DNA from: Elysia crispata
Lineage: Eukaryota; Mollusca; Gastropoda; Plakobranchidae
DNA length: 64,000 nt
Reading direction: 5' to 3'
NCBI GenBank assembly: GCA_033675545.1
Contig: JAWDGP010003382.1
Coordinates: 48,501 to 112,500, forward strand
The notes under the pieces were generated by a model. The model was not told the DNA's origin. It saw nothing but the letters and a program-made list of their open reading frames with translations, and did no database searches. Position numbers and translations under genes: made by a program. Below are positions 25,028 through 35,541 of the stretch, one piece after another (the first letter of the stretch is position 1; every line of letters starts with the position of its first letter).

Positions 25028-26826
25028 CTGGGAAGATCAAATGAGTAAGGATACAATGATAGTGACATCCTTGACAAAGTGAACTTTCTACAAAACGAAA
25101 GCTTTTTGCCTGTTTTGCCTAACCAGTTGCAAGTGGGGTTTTCCAACAGGTCTGAAAGCAAATCCTCCACAAAATACCAGATTTAGCGCTCTGAGCAAAC
25201 TTCTAGAGTACACATAATGGGGCGAGTGTGAAAGTTATGGTGGGATATCATAAAGAATTTAAGATGCTTGTCATCCCAGCTCATTCACTTAAGTTCGAGT
25301 TCCAGAGTGATTGATGCAGTACTGAGTTTTAACCCTCACACATCATCTTCACATCTGCTCAGAATTGAGCACCGAAAAATCAAAAAAGAAAATTGCACAT
25401 ACAGGTTGTAAATGGCCATCTGCATTACCTCCTTAGCACACTATGATCATTAACAAGGGGTGCATACCTGAATACAAACCAAAATAGTGATTTAACGCCT
25501 TAAGATCAAAATATACAAAACATATTTCAGACATAATTATGTTTCTTCATGTGTTTCGTTACCAGTGGCTTACCAATACTAGTAAGAGTCTGGGTAGGTA
25601 AGTTTTAATTTCTTGGTGTTTGTTTTTTTATTTCTTTTGTGTTCGTAAAAGGAGCAACTGTTGAATACCTCAACAATATATAGCAATGGAAAAATGAAAA
25701 CAACAATATCAATGAAATATTAATAATGATGAAACTGATGATGGCAACGGCGATGATAACGATGATAGTAATAATCATGATAATGATTATGATAACAATG
25801 ACGACGACAAACTTCTGCAAATAAAGGGTACATATAGGGATCTACTTCTTTTAACTTTTAAGCATTGTTAGAACAGATGGCACTTTTTTTTTCAACCCAT
25901 CATCTCACTCAAAGCAAATGTTTAACTGTCCTAACTGAGCCAAATAGTCAAATTATATAGCTCACTTTGGCACTTAATACTAAAGTTTAATTTACTTCGG
26001 TAATAATTAGGCCTATATTTAGGGTAAGGTGGGGGGGGGGGGGAGGGAGAGGCTTGCTACTGGTCCTGTGATATTGACAATCACTTGTTGACTTGGGACT
26101 ATATTAAGAAACGTAAAATCAACTTCCGACGATCTTAAGCCAATTCATTAAGCATTGTAAAGTTTCTACGCATCTATCAATACCGCTCCACGCTTGAGAA
26201 CAATGTTTACAAAAGAAACTAAAGTTTGCGATTTTTTTTAAGAACGAAAAGATCGTATCTAAAGGCCAACCACATCTGACACCCTATATGTTCAACATTG
26301 CTGTGTTGAAGATTTACCTTGATATAGGCACAAAGTGTTCCCTCATATTTATTCTGCCCTGAGTTTGCTAAGGTCTTATTTTGGGCTCTGAAACCTATAC
26401 AAACATCGCCTACCAACAAATAACAGATGTGGGAAAAAAATTATAAACACCAAAGAATCAACCATATCAGATTGTCTCAGTTGGTCTGTGTCTGAAGTTC
26501 AGCTTAAAAGCTGTTAATGCGTTCATCATTTTCCTTACCTTTTCCTGTTGCTTTTTCAATCATCTGCTTTGTGAGCTAAAAAGTTATGTCCGATACCGGA
26601 CAAAACGAACATTGGTCCTCTGCCATTGCCAAAGGAAACACTTATCCTTTTATTTTATTCCACGCACTTATATGAATATTTAAATGTCGCCAGTATCAGA
26701 CAGATACTAGTCTCATTGCTCTATATTGTTATATTTTGTTGTATTGATCGAAGTGGAAGCCAGTTGTACAATGAATCTCCGGTGTGTTCTCAATCATACC
26801 TCGTATTAATATTTTATTAATCATTT
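25028..26826. other. Intergenic region, no gene seen
   Basis: AT-rich. It contains a stretch of imperfect GAT/AAT triplets (25690-25810) and a G-run near 26031-26055. A short splice-flanked frame at about 26533-26568 on the minus strand cannot be joined in phase with the candidate exons upstream, so it is not called. Confidence 0.45.
26031..26055 (+). repeat. Poly-G tract
   Basis: A run of 13 G from about 26031, followed by AGGGAGAGAGG. It is capable of quadruplex formation and stands out in AT-rich DNA. Confidence 0.85.
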
Positions 26827-27094
26827 GATGTAATCCGTCCCCAAAACAGTTAGCATGCACTTCAGTTACATGATCATAAGGAGAGAGTCTATTGATGTAA
26901 CCCGTCCCCAAAACAGTGAGCATGCACTTCAGTTACATGATCATAAGGAGAGAGTCTATTGATGTAACCCGTCCCCAAAACAGTGAGCATGCACTTCATT
27001 TACATAATCATAAGGAGAGAGTCTATTGATGTAACCCGTCCCCAAAACAGTGAGCATGCACTTCAGTTACATGATCATAAGAAGAGATTTTATT
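26827..27094. repeat. Four-copy 67-bp satellite
   Basis: Four head-to-tail copies of a 67-bp unit beginning GATGTAACCCGTCCCCAAAA, at 26827, 26894, 26961 and 27028. The first copy has TAATCC for TAACCC, and the last copy drifts at its end (GAAGAGATTTTATTG). Each unit contains GAGCATGCAC and TTACATGATCATAAG. Confidence 0.95.
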
Positions 27095-27529
27095 GAGGAT
27101 TAAACAATCATCCAATTTGAGAAACTCCGAAGAAAACTTGCGATCAATTTTGTAAAAAAATTTGCCCGACAACCAATCTTTTTTTCAATTCCAAAGTACA
27201 TGTAGCTTTTGGCGAGGTTCCCATGGTATTATATCTCCCCAGTTTTACTTTTACTACTAATGTTAATCTGAAAATACTTTCAAGGTGTAAAACCATAAGG
27301 TGTTTTGATGGAGTCATTTATGCGTTTGTTTCAAGAAATACCTTTCGAAAAAGAATTAAAAAAGAAAAAACAAAACCAATAAATAATTTTAAAAAAAAAC
27401 TGAGACAAAATCCCAAAAAAGGGGTCATGGAAATACATCATACCAAAATAACATGCAGAAAACTTTCGAAAAAATGGAGGAAAAAAAAACAAACAAAAGG
27501 GGGTGAAGGTTTTCAGCCACGATCCTCCG

Positions 27530-27790
27530 CCATATAGGCACTCTCGGTATCGCCTACTCATCCAACACCACATTGACGAAGTACCCTAGTCGCCGGTACC
27601 TCTGAGGAGGTTGTGGTTCTCACACACCCGTCCGACAAAGCTTCCCTCCCAGCATCTATTCTCCAATGTATAACGAGTGTATTATGGGAGGAGCCACACC
27701 AGACCCAAGGCATAAATGACGACTGGCGCGCGACGTCATAGCGTGTGGACCTTGACCGTTTTACGGGTCTTAACACCGTTAGGGATTAGA
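27530..27790. other. GC-rich block of unknown origin
   Basis: About 260 bases with a GC content and CpG density visibly higher than the flanks (for example GACTGGCGCGCGACGTCATAG near 27720). A minus-strand frame of 72 codons covers 27558-27776, but I do not recognise it and see no splice sites or homology. It may be part of a mobile element, an unmethylated island or a promoter. Confidence 0.4.
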
Positions 27791-28846
27791 GCCAGTTCTT
27801 GGTTCGTTACCTAGCCAAGCTTACAATCTAATAACAATTGGAGGGCTTTATATAGTAACCTATTGGGAAGTCCAATTTAATGCAGTTTACTTGGTGTGCA
27901 TTTTGAGATTGTACCTAATTAATTTAATTAATTGGATTTGTTAGAGCTGTTAACTTTGATTGAAAAGCAAAGACATTTTGTTGACCTCAATTAAAAAAAT
28001 GGTTTTGTGATATGTACTCATGATTTCTCCATAACAAAAAAATTCACCCTCTTTAACCTTGCTGCTAAAGACAAGTAACTCAGAGTAATAATGGCCGCTA
28101 TTGTGTTTACATCAGTGAACTTGTTTACAACATGAACCATCTACTGAGTACTAGTCAAACGGTCTCCCACCCTCGCCAGAATATTGGAAAAGTAAGAAAG
28201 GTTGCTTTCTTTTATCTTTTACAACTAAATATCTATTTCGGGATGTCTGCAAACGTTTTTGCGAGTTGACCTTCACACAAATATAAACAGTGTTTTAGAA
28301 ACAATGTATACATGCTACCATTTTTTTCATCTTTCCACAAGTCAAACATAATTGAATCATAACGATGGCTGCCTTGTTTTCAAGATGGCTCCTTGTTTCA
28401 ACTTTACGTTATCATTTTCTGACTCTCTTTCCAACCACTTTGTCTTTTATGAAGCCTCAAAAAGACAGGTTCCTTAGTCTCAGGAGACACTGAAAATTCA
28501 CATTCTTTGTCTATCACATTGCCAAGCCCCTAAGCTCTCTTTTTCTCACTGATATATATATATTCTATATCAGCGTATTGAAAGAGGAGAAGAAGAAAAG
28601 GTAAACAAAAAAAAACCCCCACAACTGAAGCAGTTGAGAATAGACGTGTATAAAGACGACCCTTGCACTTAAGATCACGCCCCCCTGCTCTATCCTACTC
28701 CTGAAATCTTCATGTCTCCATAACTGACAATCATTCCTCTCCGCATGGTTCCTCAATAGTTTTTCACTTCATCCCCTCGATCTTTTCTTAATTGCTTTTC
28801 CTCTCTTTATAACAGAAGAAAATCCCACATTTACCTTGGTGAGTAT
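27791..28846. other. Spacer, no gene seen
   Basis: AT-rich sequence with no coding exon that I can support. A short TA tract lies near 28553-28563. Confidence 0.45.
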
Positions 28847-29036
28847 CTAGAAAAGCATTGAAAAAAAAGAGACATTGTTTAGAAAGCACCACCAATGTTA
28901 TGAAACTATAGAGAATCTAGACCTAGATATAGATTGTAGCTGTGGTTAATGGTGCAGGTGGGATGGATCAGTTTTCTAAAAATAAAAAGACGAAAGCTGA
29001 ACATTCTGAATGAAAATAATTATTATAACCATCCTT
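28847..29036 (+). repeat. Left arm of a long inverted repeat
   Basis: This arm is the reverse complement of 29755-29956. Shared blocks include GTGGGATGGATCAGTTTTCT, then CGAAAGCTGAAC, then ATTATTATAACC, and at the outer end AGAGACATTG. By eye the arms agree at roughly four of five positions. The spacer is about 720 bp and contains a coding-like exon. Confidence 0.88.
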
Positions 29037-29572
29037 AAATCGATTTACAGTTATGATTGCAATATACATTTCAACCTGTCTTAAAACTGATTTATACGTA
29101 TGTCTCTACATCTATTTATTTCCCCAACCTCTCTTTCTCTCTAAAAGTAAAAATGTACTATGTATGTCCCATGCTCCCTGCATTTTTTACTGTCTGTCAA
29201 CAATTTCGTTTATCATAGAAATCAAGGGCCAACTTACAAATTCTTCATCGATGGAATGATCCAGGAGAAATTAAATGTTACCATTTTAGTTGCATTTATT
29301 AGTAAAATTCTCAGAGTTTGTTTAGTCCACATTTTCAAAATATTTTCAGACTCATACAAATGCTAGACGAGAATGATACTAGTTTCGCAGATCATCCTAA
29401 TTCATTTATCTAATCAACTTCCTACTTAATTTCAACATTGATCTTTTTGTTTTTATGTCTTATTAAAACTAAAATTACAATACAGAAAATAATTACAATG
29501 TTATTATACATACAGTAGGGCTATAGAGTTGAAGAAAACAATCAATGAAGAAAAATTATAACCTAATCTCAC

Positions 29573-29694
29573 CTTTTGGTTATCTCATTTATTGCAAATT
29601 TAGAACTTTTGACTTTTCCTTTCCATGGAACACTATAATCCCCACCACTTTTTATGGGGTTTGACATCTCTGCAAGCCAATTCATATTTACCTC
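29573..29694 (-). CDS. Coding-like exon, gene not recognised
   Basis: A splice-bounded open stretch on the minus strand: acceptor TTTCAG before 29694 with a pyrimidine tract, donor AG/GTGAGA at 29573. It is 122 bases, that is 40 codons plus 2. The peptide begins EVNMNWLAEMSNPIKSGG and later has VPWKGKVKSS and KFAINEITK. It could follow the exon 32023-31913 in phase (RIK, then EVNM). I do not recognise the family. It sits in the spacer of the 28847/29956 inverted repeat, so it may be part of a transposed or duplicated segment. Confidence 0.4.
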
Positions 29695-29754
29695 CTGAAA
29701 TTAATTAAAAAAAAAAGTTTTAAAATTGCAATCATAACAGCATAAAGTGGTGTA

Positions 29755-29956
29755 AGGAAGGTTATAATAATCATTTTCATTCCAGAGGGTTCAGCTTTCG
29801 CCTTTCTATTTTTAGAAAACTGATCCATCCCACTGGCACCATTAACCAAAGCTACTATCTATATCTAGTTCTAGATTCTCATTTTGATTTTATCACATAG
29901 AATCATTGGTGATGTTGACTAAGCAATGTCTCTTTTCTTTTCAATGCTTCTTAGAT
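29755..29956 (-). repeat. Right arm of a long inverted repeat
   Basis: Reverse complement of 28847-29036, with small insertions. The two arms could pair as a long hairpin if transcribed through, or they mark an inverted duplication or a foldback element. Confidence 0.88.
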
Positions 29957-30312
29957 ATATATATGATTGTGTAAAAGGTGCAACATTAGATAGTTTAAAA
30001 TGCAAAGATTCCTTATTTTTTTTATGAAGAATAAGAAGAGTCGGTGGCTTGGCTTGAGCCAATAAGAGCACTGAATAGATGGCATCTCAACACCAACAGA
30101 TGACCCAGACAGGAATCAACTTCTTTATTTATATAATTGTGAGTCTTATGTTGTATCATTTTGTATCAGTTCAGGTATTGATCATTTGCCCTGCGAAAAG
30201 TGAACTGGTCTATACTCTATATGAAGGTCCTAGAAATCAAGACAAGGAAATTAAAAAAATACAAAAGTATTCCACAAGTTGACAATTTATGAATAAAGAT
30301 AAACAGTAAAAA

Positions 30313-30338
30313 GCAAACAAACAAACAAACAAACAAAC
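30313..30338. repeat. (CAAA)n microsatellite
   Basis: Six CAAA units at the left edge of the tandem duplication that follows. Confidence 0.85.
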
Positions 30339-30344
30339 CGTTAA

Positions 30345-30790
30345 CTCCATTTTCATTTAACTTGTAATCGAGAATGAGACTGTGGCATCCTATATGGCTA
30401 CTTTTTATATCCAAGGCAGTCAAAATAATTGAAAAACCAATAGCATGCATTATCTAGATAGCCATTTCATGCAAAGTATAGAAAAAGTTTAAAGACCCCA
30501 AAATCTATAATATTAGATTCTAGAAAAGATTTTATCTAGATGATTGGCAAGAATCTAATCTTCATGGAGAAAAAAAAATACAATTAAACAAACTCTCAAC
30601 TCCATTTTCATTTTACTGGTAATTCACAATGAAAATTGCGGCATCCTATCATAACTACTTTAAAGTAAAAAAAAAAAATTAAGAACGGATACTATAGTTA
30701 ATACCAATTCTATGTAAATTTTTTTTAAAGACCCCAAAACCTATAATACTACATTTAGATTAAATGACTGGTGAGAAACTACTGTTATTC
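30345..30790. repeat. Diverged tandem duplication, unit about 240-255 bp
   Basis: Two copies, beginning near 30345 and 30600 (CTCCATTTTCATTT). Both contain GGCATCCTAT and AAAGACCCCAAAA.CTATAAT, then a GATT.GCAAG/GACTGGTGAG end. The copies have drifted and differ by small indels. Confidence 0.75.
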
Positions 30791-31912
30791 ATTAAAATTC
30801 TGTTTGAAGAACTCTACAATTGGTTGAATTTATAACTAGTATACAGTTATTCACACAATTAATTATTTAGGTCTGTAAAGTAACATGGTTTTGGAGTTAT
30901 AGCCCCTACCAAAATAACATTATTATAACTGACCCAAGGTAATAAACAATGGACAGAGGTGGTTTACCGGAGAGTGGTTAATGATTCCCAATTTTTCTTT
31001 ATCTTTTTTTCCTTTGCTTTTATGTTATTGGGCTAAAGATTAGAGACTGAACCAAAACAAAAGATAGACTGCTTTATTTTGGATTGAATAAATTTTTCCT
31101 GTTTGAAATCAATTTCAACATCTATTGTTATTTGATATCCTAACCTTCTCTTCCCCCCCGTGTCCATTTCCATATGTTTTATTGTTGCAAGGAAATGCAG
31201 TCTCACTTTATCTCAATAATTTTCTACTTCTTTTTATGTTTTTTTAACTAATTTATAGAACTCATTTTTTTGCCAAGATAAATAACACTATCTGATTTTC
31301 TACATCCACTTCCTTTTCCTCTTTCTCTGGCCTGCCAGTTCATTTCTTTTCCTTTAGCTCCATTTTCTTTTTAAACTGTTATGATTTTGATAACTTGTGA
31401 CTTTATGCTGTATCTTTACATCACCCTCATACAGAAAATTCATTGGGATTATTTTTTTAATGTTTTTTTTTATGTCAGTAGGAACAAATGTTACTTTGTT
31501 AGACTCTGAGATAACCAAGATAAATAAAAAGTTATGATTTCTTGATGCCTTTCCAAACGTACCCATTTACTACATTTGCATTACTTGCATGAAGTTAGCG
31601 GGCCTTCTCAATTTTTAAAACTTGGTTTCCGCATTTGAAGGACAATATTACTTAATATTTAGATTACTGATACAACTTTACTGAAAACTACCTCCCTTTT
31701 GAAAACAGTATTGAAAATCCAAATCTTGCATAAAATAACACTCACCATTGAATCTGTTTGCGTTTCGATATTCGAATAAGTACTGTTATTCCTATAATTA
31801 TGTACATTTGTACAAACAATATTGTATGATAACCACACCCTCTCAACAATATCCCTTAGGCCTACATTTTAATGCGACTTCATTTCAATATAGAGTAATA
31901 TATTAAATTAAC
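30791..31912. other. Spacer, no gene seen
   Basis: AT-rich DNA with no exon or repeat that I can support. Confidence 0.45.
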
Positions 31913-32023
31913 CTTGATTCTATAATAAATAAGATCTCGTATTGGAGTGGAAGAGATATCCAGGTCCAGAGGAGGTAATACGGCAGTGTTGTGGTCCTGG
32001 TTCTATGTTGACAGTGCAGCCAT
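31913..32023 (-). pseudogene. Coding-like first exon with in-frame TAG at codon 7
   Basis: An ATG in a good context (CCACCATGG) at 32023 opens MAALST, then TAG (32005-32003), then in the same frame NQDHNTAVLPPLDLDISST and PIRDLIYYRIK up to a weak donor (AAG/GTTAAT) at 31913. The peptide after the stop looks coding. It could join 29694-29573. Either this is a dead first exon, or an acceptor (CATAG or ACCAG) between 32005 and 31997 starts the exon after the stop and the true start is further upstream. Family not recognised. Confidence 0.3.
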
Positions 32024-32269
32024 GGTGGATACATTCAACTAGCCAGGTATACACTACAAATTAATACAGAGGCATTGATCTCATCAAACTATTATCTTGC
32101 AAAAATCAAAATACAAATTCTTCAGTAGAAGCATTTCCATACAAAATACTGAACTTGGCTTGGCTTATAAGCAGTAACAATTTGGCCATTTGTTGCGTGA
32201 TTTGTTTACATCTAACCAGGACTGCACCACTGCGGTATTATCCAGAGGAGAGTATATTGGATTATAGAT

Positions 32270-32445
32270 CTTCATCAACAGAAATCTAGATCTAGATTAG
32301 ATTTCAGTATTTGTACTGTGGTTCTTGAAATCAACAGTCCAGATCTAGAATCTAGATGCTTGCCTTATGTTAACTGGATCTTTATCAATTCTGATTTGAT
32401 TTAATCAGGTTTACCTTGGATCTAGATCTAGGTATAGATCTTAAT
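32270..32445. repeat. Cluster of TCTAGATCTAGA-type hexamers
   Basis: Many overlapping TCTAGA and AGATCT palindromes, for example ATCTAGATCTAGATT near 32284 and GGATCTAGATCTAGG near 32418. A similar cluster occurs in RPLP1 intron 4 (about 40720-41080), and a true (AGATCT)n tract is found in the piggyBac frame near 50515-50540. Confidence 0.6.
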
Positions 32446-32955
32446 TTATGTGAGTGTGTTTGTTGGCGTTGTAATTTATCTTTAGTTTAGAGACTTCCAG
32501 ATCAATAATCTTGAATCCAAAAAGATTTCTGCTTTCCCCTCTATTAGAATGTGTGCATAATGTGCTTTTTTAACTTTCGTTTTCGATTTTCATTTCATAA
32601 ATAGCGATACTTCCGGGTGGGAAAATGCGATTCCGTGCATTTAGGGAACGTGTCGTCATGAACCTGTGACAGTTACCTTCCTTGAACTCCTGAGAAACAC
32701 ATCCTAAACCTAAACCTAGATCTAGTTAGTTTTTCATGCAGAAACCATTGTTCAAAGGCGGAAAATGATCAATTTTATATCTTGGCTTTGAGCAATTATT
32801 ATGTAGGTTAAATGTGGACATTATAATGGAAAAACCTGATATTTTTTTTTCTTATTAAAAAAAAAATAATAATACAAGAACGCGTTTGCGGCGCTCCGTG
32901 AGAACAGTGAATTTGGTATTCTTGCATACCGAGATTTCTTGATTGTCGTCGGTAA

Positions 32956-33071
<116 letters not shown>

Positions 33072-33162
33072 ATTTTATGTGTGTGTGTATATATATATAG
33101 TTTGAAGATAAATTGGAATAGTTGATAAGTGCTCAACTGTGGGAGCATTTCATAGATATCAA

Positions 33163-33271
33163 AGATCTTACCTTAAATTCTCTTCATACGATACTTCATA
33201 CGAGGCAAGCGGCACCTTTGTCCTGCGCTTGAAACGCCAGTGTCGTATGGAGAGAATTTAAGATGAGATCT
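33163..33271. repeat. Imperfect palindrome between two CT arrays
   Basis: Arm 33163-33194 (AGATCTTACCTTAAATTCTC...) is the reverse complement of 33242-33271 with few mismatches, around a spacer of about 47 bases. It could form a hairpin of about 30 bp. CT arrays lie on both sides. Confidence 0.8.
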
Positions 33272-33274
33272 TGT

Positions 33275-33278
<4 letters not shown>

Positions 33279-33334
<56 letters not shown>
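33279..33334. repeat. (CT)28 array
   Basis: Twenty-eight uninterrupted CT units directly right of the palindrome. Confidence 0.95.
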
Positions 33335-33335
<1 letters not shown>

Positions 33336-33564
33336 AATAGAAAAGCAAAAACACCACACTTGGAGGACAACTGTGTGTCTGTAAATAGTGTGAAACAAGG
33401 TTTAAAAAGACACAGGCACACCACTTTATAACTACGGGATTAAAAAAAGAAACAACACAAGTATAGATCGCACTGCCCCTCCCCCAACCAATCATTTGTC
33501 CCTTATGAGCCCAGCTCTCTCAATGTTTTGTATAACTTTTGAAGTCAATTTTTTCCTACACACT

Positions 33565-33590
33565 CTGATGAAGCCACAATAAAGGCGAAA
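33565..33590 (+). ncRNA. Hammerhead-ribozyme-like core motif
   Basis: CTGATGA, then GCC and GGC that can pair as stem II around an A-rich loop, then GAAAC, in the order of the hammerhead catalytic core (CUGANGA, stem II, GAAA). Flanks give a possible stem I (ACACA before, TGTGT after, near 33553 and 33612). Two faults are visible: an extra A between CTGATGA and stem II, and a stem III that does not close cleanly with ACGT. Such motifs occur in the termini of Penelope-like and related retroelements. It may be a decayed element end, and self-cleavage is doubtful. Confidence 0.4.
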
Positions 33591-34396
33591 CGTTTTATGT
33601 TTAATATATACTTGTGTTGTTGTTGTTTTTTACATATATATATATATATATATCCTATCCACCTCTTATCTTTTTATCTCTCTTTTTCATATATCGATAT
33701 CATACAAAGCAACTAAAATTTCCCTATTCGCTATCTCCTCCCATACCATTCAATGTACAAGAATGAAGTTTACTGCAAATATCAGTTTCAAAATGGATCA
33801 ATAAAATCTGAAGGAAAGATTTGAATTCATACTAAACAACACTCCTCTAAATTAATTATAATTAGCTGCATGAAGGGTATTTAGTGGTAATCTTTCTCGC
33901 TTGAATTGGATGGAATTAAAAAAAATATGAAACACTTGAAAGTGAACTTCTTGGCTTAAAATATTGCGTCTTAAAAATCTGGTAACACTGCGGTCTTCGA
34001 TTCCACCTGAATAGCATCAGTTTACCCACATAGATACTCCATTCAAAACCTAAGGGTCAACTGCAAGTTATCCGTGACAAGATCCGCGGAATATTACTTC
34101 AGGTCCGCCATCTTACTGGAAAACCCGCTGCTCCCACATTATTACGTATAGTCTAGAGTATTTAAGTCTTCTCAAAATAATAGTAATAAAAAAAAAATAG
34201 ATTAAAAAAATAATGGTTCAAAAATGTCACCTATTTCAACAAAGCTTCAAATATTTATTCATTATAGCTAATTACTTTTCTTTCTGCCATAGATAGAGAT
34301 CCAGCATCATCATCTGTAGAAAACTGTTGTATTTTATTTGTGTTTAGTTCTAAAGTAGACTCCAGGACTCTAAGTTTATGCCAATTGTGTAAAAGT

Positions 34397-34855
<459 letters not shown>

Positions 34856-34945
34856 TACTTATATTAAAGTTATGTTGAATCAACAAATGGCATTCACAAA
34901 ACGGTCGACATTAGAGCTCTTTTATTTTATTCCTCCTCTCTTTAT

Positions 34946-34951
<6 letters not shown>

Positions 34952-35030
<79 letters not shown>

Positions 35031-35040
35031 GTGTCTTTTT
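34952..35040. repeat. (TC)n array upstream of RPLP1
   Basis: About 70 bases of pure TC (34952-35020), then TTCTCTCTCT. About 500 bp upstream of the RPLP1 start codon. Confidence 0.93.
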
Positions 35041-35541
35041 CTTTCCTCTTTGTACTACCCCTCTCTCTCTTCATGTTCCTCATTCCCCATCTCTTGTATG
35101 TTAACTTTCATAAAAAAAAAAAAAAATGTGCCACATTACTCTCCTGCAAAGGCACCGCGCTTCTTATAGGTTTTGTAGAATCTTTATGGAGTTAACCATT
35201 GATACATTCAGTGCTCATGGCACTCTGAAATTAATATTGCTTTCAATACTCAATCAACTCTTTGTTAATTTAAGGCGTGCACATTGATTTTTTGCTGCCA
35301 GTTTTATCTAGACCTCTATTATATTATTAATTATGTTCCAACAGACCAACACAAGAGGTAAAAAAACAACAACCGGAAGTGTGACTAAGGGACATAATTC
35401 TCTTACATTTCTTTTTGGTGTGTAACTTCCTTTCATGTCGACCTGTTGTGAAAGTGTATCGTTCTCAAACGAGCTAAGGCCAATCCGGCGACGTACACTG
35501 TAATTCTCAACAATCAAACAAATTCATTGTAAAAAACTATA

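Noticed and set aside
25290-25305. GTTCGAGTTCC, similar to a tRNA B box
   Set aside because: No A box or cloverleaf could be placed around it; at most a SINE fragment.
26533-26568. Possible micro-exon on the minus strand (LTKQMIEKATGK)
   Set aside because: It has acceptor and donor, but the phase left by 29694-29573 leads to TGA; no other partner was found.
28837-28848. 12-base splice-flanked stretch on the minus strand
   Set aside because: Too short to support, and it lies at the edge of the inverted repeat arm.
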